Source: Pyropia haitanensis
Lineage: Eukaryota > Rhodophyta > Bangiophyceae > Bangiales > Bangiaceae
Assembly (NCBI GenBank): GCA_008729055.1
Contig: SDUX01000004.1
Coordinates: 2,854,172 to 2,918,171 of the forward strand
DNA length: 64,000 nucleotides
Reading direction: 5' to 3'
Positions 42,024-52,125 of the stretch are shown piece by piece. The notes below the pieces were generated by a model. That model ran no database searches and was not told where the DNA came from. It saw only the letters and a list, made by a program, of their open reading frames with translations. Within the stretch, counting starts at the first letter, position 1. Each line of letters begins with the position of its first letter. The translations under genes were made by a program, and so were the position numbers.

Positions 42024-43354
42024 GTTGGACAACGGATACGGATGTACGGTCCGACGGGTGGTCCGGCGGGGTTCAATCACCGCGCAGCAGCCCCGGTGGC
42101 ATCGAACTGCCGTCCCCCCGTCCCTAGAGGAGAGGAACTCCCAGCCGGGACGCGGGGTGAGGGGCGTGGAGGTGGGGGCTTCTGCAGAGAGAGAAAGAGG
42201 TGGTAACTGAGCAAGATACCGCCGTCACCAAGGTGGGGGTGTTGGACCGTAAGATTGGTGAGCGAGAGGGGGAATGAAAACCAGCGCCGCCGCTGCTGCA
42301 TGTGTCCACAGGGGGGCAGACGTGGAAGTGGCTGCTGCATAGCAGCCCAGATCAAGTCGGATCGCGTCCTTACCTCCCCAAGGCTACTCGTGGGGGACCC
42401 CAAAGCCGTCCCCCTCCACCAGCCGCCCGCTCGTGGCGGCGGCACTGGGCCCACTGGTCCCCTCGTCGGCCTCGGGACCACGAGCCAGCCCCCCGCCTCT
42501 CACCCCCCGCGCTCTCGCCCTTGAGAAGAAAAAACATTGGGTCGCCCAACGTGCAGCCTACGATGGGGCGCCCCGTGGTTGGGTACCTCCCCCCCATCCG
42601 CCTCGTCGCCCCCCACCCGTCTCGCCTCCCCCCAACGCTGTGGTCGCTACGCAGCGCGTTGGGGCGTCAGGTCTCTGCCCAGATGCGCCGGGCGGGGGAG
42701 CACGGGGGCGCGTCCCGGCAGGCACGGGTTCTTGCCCCCGCCGTCTCCGGTGCACGTTTGCCGGGGCCGGGCAGGACGCCCTGTTGGGGCCACCGGTCCA
42801 GACGACAGCCCGTGACGGCGGACACCGCGTCCGCAAAAAGGGGGTGGTCCGTTGCACGTGGCGGACTCCTTCTTTGCAGGTCAATTGACTGTCGTGCGTG
42901 GTTCGTCATGCGAAGTACTCCACTTCGCAGACGCGCTGACCTGTTGTCAGCGCCGCGTGGCAGACACCGGCTACTTGCCACGCCATGTGCACATGTGACC
43001 CACGAGTAGAGTGGTGTGCCGAGCAAATTGAACCGCTGCCGCGTCGGGTACCACCCGCCCTCCTCGCCCCGTGCAATGGTTCTGCCGCGGCGACTGCGCC
43101 CCCTCGGCCTGCGAGCCGCGCACGTCGGGCGCCGCGCCCCCTGCAGCTGCGGTGCCTGCGGGTGGCGTGCGGTCAGAGGCCCCGCGCGTCCGTATCCTCC
43201 GTCCCGCTCCCCCCCTACCTTTCTTCCCCCCCAACCCTACCCCTCTTCCCCCCCCCCTTACCCCTCTTCCCCCCCCCCATCCTCCCTCCTTCTCGCTCAC
43301 TTGCTTGCATCCGCCCGAGGTCGCCTCTGCTGGGCGGCCGTCGCTCCAAGCACG
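42024..43354. other. Divergent intergenic region between Smr paralogue 2 and the acyltransferase
   Basis: Moderate GC with no domain-bearing frame. The stretch 42870-43020 is AT-richer (GGTCAATTGACTGTCG, CATGCGAAGTACTCCACTTC) and lies 340-480 bases upstream of the acyltransferase start. It is followed by a C/T-rich leader (43195-43300). Confidence 0.4.
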
Positions 43355-45408
43355 ATGGTGGGCGCCGACGGCGTCGTCGATGGCGTCGCCGGCCTCCGCC
43401 GCCGCGGCTCGCCAGCGGCCGACGGCACGGCGCCGCCAGCGGCGGCGGTGCCGGCGGCAGCGGCGGCGGCAGCGCCTGCGCCTGCGGAATCGGCGGGCTC
43501 GGCGGCGGCGGTGACCGCCGCCGACGGCAACGCCCAGGCGGCGGCATGTGCGGTGCCGCCTTTGGAGGCCCCCGCGGCGGCCAAGCTGCCTGGCCCGCTG
43601 CGTTTTCCGCCGGCCACCGCACGGCGGTTTGGAGAGAACCCGTTTATCCGGCGCGACCGGCCACCCTGCCTCAGGCAGTACCTCAAGGTAGGGGTGGTGC
43701 TGAGACATGGGCGGACGTGAGGGGGTTGGTTGTGTGGTCTGCCTTTGTTTTTTTCGTGTCGGTGATCTTCAGGGGAGGAGAGTGGGGGGGGGGGGATGCT
43801 GCAGTGGAGCTCACACCACTGGCGCAGCTGGAGGTGCATGCGGGCGCGGGGAGGCTGGTGGGTCTGCACGGTCGTCCCTTTCTTGGGAGAGCGCGGGCTG
43901 TCCAGGGGGGTCCAGCCGCCTGTCTCGATGGCGTTTCTGCTTGCTGACGCGCCCTGCCTTTGTATTCCTGCTCTGTCCCGCCGCTGTCGACCTGTCCACT
44001 CCGTGCCCTTTTTGGTGCTCGTGTCTCGTGCGTGGGGTGACTGCGCACCCACTGCGGCTGGGCCCGTCCTCGTCTCCCCCCTCCCCCTGCTACAGTTTGC
44101 TGCGGGGGTGGTGATTGCGCCCATTCGGTTATTCTTGGTGGCCTTCACCCTCTGCTTTGGCCTATTTGTCGGCCTGACGTTCCTCGCTGGGTTGCCGGAC
44201 GCGGCGTTGCAACAGCGGCTGCGCCCCGGGATCCGCAAGCTCATCTACTACCTCATCCGCATCTTCTCGCGCGTCATCCTCTTCATCGTGGGGCTGTACA
44301 AAATCGAGGAGCACCGGCTGGCGGACGAGGCGGCCGAGCTGGCCGACCTGGACGGCACGCCCTTTCTGCTCGTCTCCAACCACGTCTCCTTCCTCGACAT
44401 CACCTACCACTTTGCGCGCGACGCGGTCGCGTTTGTGGCCAAGGTGGAGGTCCGCCGCCTCCCCATCATTGGCCGGATCGCCGCGATCGCGCAGTGCATC
44501 TTCACGTCCCGCGCGTACGTGCCGCCGTCGCTGGGCGGCTCGCCCGTTGAGGGGCGGCCGTCGCCGCGGGAAGTCGGCCGCCCTGCCGCCGCCGGCACGT
44601 CGGTGGCAGGCACGCCTGCTGCGGAGGGGGGGACGGTGGCTGGGACGAGTGGTTTCATCGCCCCCCGCGGTCGCGAGTCGTCGGATGGGGACGGCGCACA
44701 CGCGGGTGGAGCGTCGGCCAAAATTGGGAGCCGCCTGCAGCAGCGGGGCTTCCCGACGACGCTCCTCTTTCCGGAAGGGACCACCTCGAACAACTGCGCG
44801 CTGCTGCGGTTTCGGACGGGCGCGTTCATCCACGGCGCCCCTGTCAAGCCCGTCTTGCTACAGTGGTACGTGCTGGCTCTGTGCGGTCTTGCAGTGGGAC
44901 TCGGGCCGTCGTGGTGGCGGCTTGGACGCGCGGCTTTTTTGCCCTTGGGAGAAGTGGAGCGCGGCACCTGTTGCCTGTTGGACGGCCACGTTGCTAACAC
45001 CTCTGCTTGTCATCGCTGTGTTGCGGTTCCCATCGTGTGCGCGTGTGTGGCATCGTTGTCATATCTATGCTCCCCACCCCCCTCGTGCAACGTGCCGTGG
45101 CGGCTCGCAGGGGCGTCTACGATGTGGACCCCGCGTACGTAAAGATCTCCAAGACCGCCCTCCTCCGCCTGCTGTGCGAGCCTCGCCTGTACCTGCGGGT
45201 GACGCGGCTGCCGCTGTACCGGCCGTCGGCGGCGGAAAAGGCGGACCCGCGGCTGTTTGCGGAGAACGTGCGGCGGCTGATGGCGCGGCAGCTGCGCGTG
45301 CCGCTGGTGCCGTTTTCGCTCGCCGACCGGCGGCGGAGACAAATGTCGTCCGAGCGGGCCAACTTTGACGAGCTCGACGTTGCCGCCGCGGTGGTGGCGA
45401 CCAAGTAG
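43355..45408 (+). CDS. Lysophospholipid acyltransferase (LPCAT/LPEAT type), three exons
   Basis: Exons 43355-43687, 44096-44865 and 45111-45408 join to a 466-residue frame. Both introns have GT..AG ends (donors AAG|GTAGGG and GTG|GTACGT; acceptors TACAG and CGCAG) and keep phase. After an Ala/Pro-rich N terminus, membrane segments (VVIAPIRLFLVAFTLCFGLF) lead into the PlsC acyltransferase domain. The HX4D motif is NHVSFLD (about residue 206), the FPEGTTSN block is near residue 336, and GAPVKPVLLQW follows. The fold transfers acyl groups from acyl-CoA to lysophospholipids at the ER. The sequence best resembles LPCAT1/LPEAT proteins but lacks EF-hands. A Gly/Ser/Pro insert of about 80 residues sits between the motif blocks. 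The C terminus DELDVAAAVVATK shows no KDEL-type signal. Confidence 0.9.
43688..44095 (+). other. Intron 1 of the acyltransferase gene
   Basis: 408 bases, GTAGGG to CTACAG with a pyrimidine-rich end. It is in phase 0. Its removal joins CLRQYLK to FAAGVVIAP, where the membrane region begins. Confidence 0.85.
44866..45110 (+). other. Intron 2 of the acyltransferase gene
   Basis: 245 bases, GTACGT to CTCGCAG, in phase 2. Splicing restores the Trp codon and joins VLLQW to GVYDVDPAYVKISK. Confidence 0.85.
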
Positions 45409-46363
45409 AGGGGCGGCGGGCGGCGCGGGCTGGCGTGCCGCTCTCCCCCACATTATAGGAAAACGGTGCGCGGGCTGTGGTTTTTTTTCTTCGGTTCTTC
45501 TTTTCGTCCATTATCCTTGTGTGCTCGGCTGCCAAAAGGCCCTCTTGAGGTGCTCTTTCCCCCCCCCCCTCGTCCAGGCAGTGTCCGTGGGAACGCGTAC
45601 AGATGCTTGGACCTGCGGCGGCCACGTGCCGCGGGAGGCACCGCGTTTCCAAGCGCTGTGCAAGGTGCATGTGTGCTGCTGTTGGACCAACGGCTCCTCG
45701 TGACACCGAGTGCGCACATCGGCCGCGGCACGCGGCCGCGGCCGCCACCAGAAAGCACACGTCCCCGTACTGTACGCGTCCTTTCTCCTTGGCTGTGCAA
45801 AGTGACACCCCCTGCGGCGGCCACGCGCGCGCCAACGCGACGAAGGAAACCGCGGATCACACCGCATCAGAGGAAACGGCTCCATTGGCGGGTCTGCTGG
45901 CGGGCCAATCGGCCGGCGCCGGCGGCGGGCCGTCGCGCGCGGGCGGGCGGGGTGGGGGGGGGCCAGCGCTTGCCCGCCGCCGCCGCCCCCGCTGATCACC
46001 GTCGCGCCGCGGTCGCCTGTCCAGCGGCCGTGCCGCGGCCGGCCGTGCCCGCGCGCCGCCCGGCCCGCCTCCAGCGACGGTCCGCGGGGTGTGCGGCGGC
46101 GCCGCGGTGCCACCCCGGCACGACGCGCTCCGCTCTCCCTCACCCTTCACCCCCCCCCCCCCTCCGGCGCCGCGCTTGCGCCCGCCAACCGGTCGACCAC
46201 CCGCTCCTTGTCGCTACCGTTGGCAAGGACCGGGCGGCTCGACGGGCGCGCCTTCCCCCCCGCCCCCCCCCCTCTCCTTCCATTCCCTGGTGCCCACGCC
46301 CGCGCGGCCCCCGCTCGTGCTTGCGCCCACCCCCGCCCATCCCCCGCTCGTGCCGTCGCGGCC
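45409..46363. other. Intergenic region between acyltransferase and KEA genes
   Basis: A T-rich stretch (45475-45510) follows the acyltransferase stop, and C-rich runs (46150-46280) precede the KEA start. The intervening open frames show no domain. Confidence 0.4.
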
Positions 46364-49156
46364 ATGACGCGGCTAGCAGCGGCGGTGGCCGCCACACCCC
46401 GTCGGGCGGGATCCGGCGGTGGCGGCGGCGGCGGCGGCGGCACCGGCCCGCCGCCGCCCGGCGGCGGGGCCCGCCGTCGCGGCCCTGGGAGCCGCCGCGC
46501 CTGCGTGGTGGCGTTTGTGGCGGCCTCCCCGCTGGGTGGCGGGGGGGGGTGGCGGCGGCGGCGGCGGCGGCGGCGTCAGCGGCGGCAGCGGCGGCGGCGG
46601 CGTCAGCGTCGGCGACGGGCTCGTGCCGCTCTGCCTGGTCGACGGGCCGGCCGGTGCGGGGATGGGCTTCCGCGGCGGCGGTGGTTCGCCGCCCCCGCGC
46701 GCGTGCGGCGGCTGTGGGGGTCGTATCGGCATTGGGGTGGGGGGTGAGGGGAAGTGGCGGCGTCGGTGGCGACGCGGGCCCGGTCGGCGGCCCCGGCCGG
46801 CCAGTCCCGGCGGCCACCGACGCGGCGGCGGTGGACGTGACGGCCGCCGCCGTCGCCGCCGACGGCGGCGGCGCGACGCCGCGGCGGGCGCCGCCGCGGC
46901 GGGTGTCGCGGTGGCGGCGGGTGGCCACGTCGGCGGCCATCTCGGCGGGAATATCCCTCGCGTCGGCGGGCCTGGGTGGTGGTGGCGGCGCCGGCGGCGG
47001 GGGGGGACCCTGGTCGGCCTTCCGCCGGCCGGTGGCGGTGGCGGCAACGCCGGCGGCAGCGGCGGTGGCGGTCGACGCCGCCGACGCGCCGACGCTGTTC
47101 AATTGGGGGGGGCGCCGCCGCGGCCGGGGGGGCGGCGGGCCCGCCGCCTCCGTCGTGGCCGTGTCGCCAGCGGCGGCGGCGGCGCCCGGGGGGGTGGCCG
47201 AGGGGGGGGACGGCGGCGGCTCTGGCCCCGCCGCGATGCGCACGCGCGTGCTCGCCATGTTTGACCGCGCCGCCGCGTCTGCCGCGGCTGGCGACGCGGC
47301 GGCGGCGGCGGCGGACGGCGGGGAGCACGACCACGCGGAGCACGGTGTGTCGGCGGCGGTCAAGGACGCACTGATCCTCCTCCTCACCACCGTCGTCATC
47401 GTGCCGGTGATGCGGAAGCTCAACACCTCCCCCATCCTCGGCTTCCTCGTCGCGGGCATTGTGCTTGGCCCCAACGGGCTCGGCCTCATCCGGGACGTGG
47501 TCGCGTCCAAGAAGCTGGCCGAGTTTGGCGTCGTCTTTTTCCTCTTTGAGATGGGCCTGGAGCTGTCGTCGGACAAGCTCATCTCGCTGGGGAAGGACGT
47601 GTTTGGCCTCGGCACCGCCCAGTTTGTCATCTCGGGCGCGCTCATGACGCTCCTCTCCGTCGCCGCCGGCCTGCCCGTCCCGCCGGCGGTGGTGATTGGG
47701 TTTGGGGTGGCCCTCTCGTCGTCGGCGTTTGTGCTGCAGCTGCTGTCGGAGCGCGGGGAGATGGGCACCCGCTTTGGGCGCGCCACGTTTGGGATTCTGC
47801 TGCTGCAGGACCTGGCGGTCGTGCCGCTGCTCGTCGTGACGCCCCTGCTGGCGGGTTCCGGCGGCGCGGCGGCGGTTGGCAAGGCCGTGGGCATTGCGGG
47901 CGCCAAGGGCGCGCTCGCGCTCGCCGCGATTGCGGTGATGGGCAAGACCGTCCTCGAGCCGGTGTTTAGCATCGCCGCCAAGACGCGCTCCTCCGAGGCG
48001 TTTATGGCCACCATCCTGTTTGTGGTTCTCGGCACGTCGGCGCTGACCGAGACGCTCGGCCTCAGCGACACGCTCGGCGCCTTCCTCGCGGGCGTGATGC
48101 TCGCCGAGACCAAGTACCGGCACCAGGTGGAGGCGGACATCAAGCCCTTCCGGGGGCTGCTGCTCGGCCTCTTTTTCATCACCGTCGGCTTTGCGATCGA
48201 CCTGAACCTGGCGGCGGCCAACATTGGCGCCGTCTCCTCCCTGGTGGTGGGCCTGCTGGCGCTCAAGGCGGGCGTCATTGCCGCGGCGGGGCTGGTGTTT
48301 GGCCTGAGCTTTGGCACCGCCCTCCGCACGGGCCTGATGCTGGCGCAGGGCGGGGAGTTTGCGTTTGTCATTTTCGGGCTGGCCAACCGGGTGGGCGTCC
48401 TCCCCACCCCACTGTGCAACCTGCTGCTGCTGGTGGTGGCGCTGTCCATGGCGCTCACGCCCGTCCTCGCCGCGCTCGGCTCGCGCATCGCGACGCGGCT
48501 CGAGTCCAAGCGCGGCCTCATTGGCGCGCGCGTCGAGGACGCGCAGACCGCCGACGCGCGGGACTTTGTGATGGTCGCCGGCTACGGCCGCGTCGGCCAG
48601 AGCGTGTGCGACATGCTCGACACGCAGCTGGTGCGGTACGTGGCGTTTGACACGAGCCCGTCGCGGGTGATTGAGGCGCGCGCCAAGGGCCTGCCCGTCT
48701 TTTACGGCGACGCGTGCCGCCCCGAGGTGCTCAAGGTGGCGGGCGTGGAGCGCGCCCGCTCCATCGTCGTCACCCTCGACGACCCCGACGCGTCGCTGCG
48801 GGCGGTGACGAGCCTCGTCCACGACTTCCCGTCGGTGACGGTGTTTTGCCGCGCCCGCGACGCGCGGCAGCAGCGGCTGCTGCAGATGGCGGGCGCGACG
48901 GCGATCGTGCCCGAGCTGCTCGAGGCGTCGCTCCTGCTCGGCGGCGCCGTCCTCGCGTCGTACGGCACGCCCGTGGAGGAGGTGAACGCGCTCATCGAGG
49001 TGACCCGCCTGCGGCAGATGGAGCAGGCGGGCATCGCGGGCATTGGCGGCATGTACATGAGCCCGTCGTCGACGAGCGCGCCGCTCGCGGTGCGCGCGCA
49101 GATTGTGCCCGTCGTCGCGGCCGACGGGAATGGGGAGGGAAGAGCGGCCGACGCGG

Positions 49157-49188
<32 letters not shown>

Positions 49189-49336
49189 GCCCCCCGCGGA
49201 CGCGACCGCCGCCGAGGCGCTGTCGGTCGCCGCCGCGGGCGGCTCTGCGGCGGACGTGGAGGGGGCGGGGGGGGCGTCGCCGCCGCCGCCCGCGCCGGGG
49301 GGGGTGCCCGCCAGCGACGGGGCGCTGGAACAGTGA
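46364..49336 (+). CDS. KEA: KEA-type K+/H+ antiporter (CPA2/KefB-C family) with RCK/KTN domain, probably plastid (frame broken)
   Basis: ATG 46364 begins MTRLAAAVAATPRRAGSGG, an Arg/Ala-rich, acid-poor leader suited to plastid import. The antiporter core (about 47340-48560) carries typical CPA2 segments: SPILGFLVAGIVLGPNGLGL, FFLFEMGLELSSDKL, FGVALSSSAFVLQLL, the FGILLLQDLAVVPLL motif with its Gln-Asp pair, and FRGLLLGLFFITVGFAIDL. A TrkA-N/RCK domain follows (VMVAGYGRVGQSVCDMLDTQ, then GLPVFYGDACRPEVLKVAGV), as in plant KEA1-3. These exchange K+ for H+ across the plastid envelope or thylakoid. The core is uninterrupted. Outside it the frame jumps at G-rich tracts near 46543-46550, near 46735-46756 and at 49159-49187. 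The last jump leads to the tail ASPPPPAPGGVPASDGALEQ and the stop at 49336. The exact leader sequence is therefore uncertain. Confidence 0.88.
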
Positions 49337-50049
49337 CGCGCCCCGGTGGGGGGGGGGGGGGGGGAGGGGGAGGGCGACGCTGGCGGCTGGGCTCCCAGAC
49401 ACTGGGGGATGTCTAGGCCTTGGGGGGGCGGCGGGGGGGGGGAGTGGAGGGGGAGGCAGTGGAGCAGAGCGGTGGGAGGACCGCGTCTCCCGCCGCGCCC
49501 GTCCCTGGTGCTCCCACCGGCCGGCGGGTGTCGTGGTCCCCATCGAGTCGACCCTCTTTTTTTTTTTTGTCTTCCCCGCGTCTCGTCTTGTCTGCGCTGG
49601 CGTGTGCCGCGGCACCCGCGGCGGCGTCCGTCCCCCCCCCCCCCCCCACCCCCCCCCCGCCCCTGCTACGGAAGGGTGCGCAAAGACGGCGCGCCCATGC
49701 CACACACCGTTGCTACTCTCCCTGCTCGCTCCCGCCTCCCGAGCTCGTCCTCCCCCCCCCCCCCCTCCCCTCCGTCCGTCCCGCACGCGCGGTGGCCGCC
49801 GTTTTTGCAAAAAAAAAAAACCCGCGTGCGGCGTTTCCAGCCGCGGTGGCCCCACCCACGTGTCCGCGCTTGCCTGCCTATCCACCCCGCCCGTGCCCGC
49901 GCCGCCGCCGCGCCGCCGCCGCCGCCAGCGTCCGCGCGGGTTCCCCCCCCCCCCCCCCCCCCCCCCCACCCGTCCGCGTCACCGCCGCACGCTCTCCCCC
50001 CCCCCCGCCCCCCTCCCCCCCCCCCCTTCCGCTGGTGGCGTCCGCCGCC
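49337..50049. other. Intergenic region between KEA and the prenyltransferase gene
   Basis: G runs (49346-49366 and 49422-49442) follow the KEA stop. A T run (about 49557-49568) and C runs (49637-49658, 49947-49970) come before the next gene. No gene is seen. Confidence 0.4.
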
Positions 50050-50447
50050 ATGGCGGCGGCGGCGGCGCACCCGCTGCGCGTCACCGTCGGCCGTTGGCGG
50101 TGGCGGCCGCCGTGGCCGCCGACCCGCCGCCCCGCGGCCGCCGCCGCCGCCGCCGCCGCCACCCCCGCCGCTACCCCCGCCGCCGCCGCCACCCGTCCCG
50201 TCGCTGCTGCCGCCACTGCCGCTGCCGCACCCGCTGTGGGTCGGCCACAGCTCAGCGTCGGCCAGACGTGGCGGCCTGCCGCCACCACCGCGCCCGCCAC
50301 CGCCGCCGGTGCCGGTGCCTACCGGGGGGTGGCTGGCGGGCGACGGGGGGGGTCCGCGGCGCCGCCGCCGGTGTCGCCGTCGCCCCGCGCCGCTGGTAGT
50401 GGCGACCGCGACGGCGGCGGCGTCTGTGCCAACGTCGGTGGCGTCGG

Positions 50448-50479
<32 letters not shown>

Positions 50480-50483
50480 GCGA

Positions 50484-50514
<31 letters not shown>

Positions 50515-51631
50515 GGCGGTGGCGGCGACGGCAATGACGATGCGGGTCGGCCGCTGCGTGTGGCGGGCGGCTGGCGGGCGGCCACGTCCGCGGCGGAGCG
50601 GCCGCCCTCCCTCGCCGACGCCCTCCGCCCTGGCGGCACCATCCGGTGGTTCCCCCCCCCCCCAGCAGCGGCGGCGACGGTGGCAGCGACGGTGGGGGCC
50701 CCCCCCCCCCCCCCCCCGAGCGCCTCACCGCCACCCTCACCCGCCACGCGTCTGCCTTTGCGCGCCTCTCCCGCGTGGACCGCCCCGTCGGCACCGCCCT
50801 CCTCTTCCTCCCCGGCGCGTGGGGCATCACCGCCGCCGCCGCCGCGGCCGGCACCTTCCCCCCCGACGGCCACCTGCTCGCGCTCTTTGCCGTTGGCGCG
50901 GCGCTCCTCCGCGGCGCGGGCTGCACCGCGAATGACATGTGGGACGCGGACGTGGACGCGGCGGTCGCGCGGACGCGGGGGCGGCCGCTGGCGGCGCGGG
51001 AGGTGTCGCTCGCCGCGGCGGGCGGGTGGCTGGGCGTGCAGCTCGCCGCGGCGCTGCCCATCCTGCTGTCGCTCAACGGGCCGGCGATCGCCGCGGCCGC
51101 CGCGGCGGTCGTGCCGGCGCTGGCCTACCCGCTCGCCAAGCGCACCGTCGCGGCGCCGCAGGTGGTCCTCGGCGCCGTCTTCAACTGGCCCGTCGTCGTC
51201 GGCTACCTCGCCGCGGGCGGCGGCGACGCGGCCGTCGCGGCCGCCCTGTACGTGGCGGGCGCGGCGTGGACGGTCGTGTACGACACGGTCTACGCGGCGC
51301 CCGACGCGGCGGCGGACGCGGCGCTGGGGCTGTCCTCCCTCGCGGTGGTGGTGGCGGCCGCGCCGCGGCGGCGGCGGCGGCTGCTGGGGGGGGCGCTCGC
51401 GCTCAAGGCCGCCGCGCTGGGCGTGGCGGGCGCCGCGGGGGGGTGGGGGCCGCCGTACTGGGCTGCCGCCGCCGCCGCGGTCGCGCACGTGGCGCGGATG
51501 GTGGCCGTGACGGGGGGGGGGGGGAAGGCCAGCGCCGCCGCGTTTGAGGAGAGCGTCGTCGCGGGGTGTCTGACGTGGGCGGCGATCGCCGCGGGCGCGT
51601 GGGGGGCCGCCGCCGGGGGGGGGGCGCGTGA
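50050..51631 (+). CDS. COQ2: UbiA-family 4-hydroxybenzoate polyprenyltransferase (COQ2-like), frame broken twice
   Basis: ATG 50050 opens an Arg/Ala-rich leader (MAAAAAHPLRVTVGRWRWRP), probably an organelle presequence, then a Gly-rich stretch. The frame shifts at the C run 50651-50663 (IRWFPPPP). The UbiA domain then runs clean: SRVDRPVGTALLFLPGAWGI, then NDMWDADVDAAVARTRGRPL holding the first Asp-rich prenyl-diphosphate motif. Later come AKRTVAAPQVVLGAVFNWPV and VVYDTVYAAPDAAADAALGL with the second Asp motif. This order is that of COQ2, which prenylates 4-hydroxybenzoate in the inner mitochondrial membrane for ubiquinone. A plastid relative is possible. As printed, the frame would stay open to 52148. 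The run of G at 51615-51624 probably hides the real stop, TGA at 51629-51631. Confidence 0.8.
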
Positions 51632-52125
51632 CCCCGCCCCCCCTGCGCTCCGTCGACGGTGGTGGCGCGGTTCGCAGCGTGCGCCGGCGGCGGCCACCGC
51701 CCCACGGTGGCCACACGCAGCTCTTCAAGAGGTGTTCCTTGACCTACAAGCCTCTAGGCAGTGGCGTGCCGGCGGCCCCACGGCGGTCGGCGGCCACGCG
51801 GGCCACTCCAAAACACAAGACGCACACCGGGCTCACACACACTCAACCACCGGGCTCCCCCACACTCAACCGCTCACGGGCGCGCACGCGAGCCGCCGGG
51901 GCGCCGCGCCTACCCAGCACAGCCGCCCACCAGATCACCAGGGGGCGACCAGCCGCGCAGGCAACGCCTCCACCCCACCGTCACGGTGCCGCCAACCTAC
52001 ACGGGGGGATAGCACCTGTCCCGCCTGGCGTCCACTCGCCCCCCCCCTCACACACCCACACTGCCTCTCCCCCACCCCCCCCCCCCCCCCCCCCTCACTT
52101 GGGCGCCCCTCCCGTGTCCCGCCCC
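51632..52125. other. Convergent intergenic region between COQ2-like and GTPase genes
   Basis: It has a repeat-like A/C-rich section (51800-51880) and a C run of about 20 (52075-52094). No gene is seen; it is probably the 3' untranslated DNA of both neighbours. Confidence 0.4.

Noticed and set aside
46140..48521. A 793-codon minus-strand frame opposite the KEA gene
   Set aside because: It is the complement of a very well conserved antiporter; long antisense frames are expected at this GC content.
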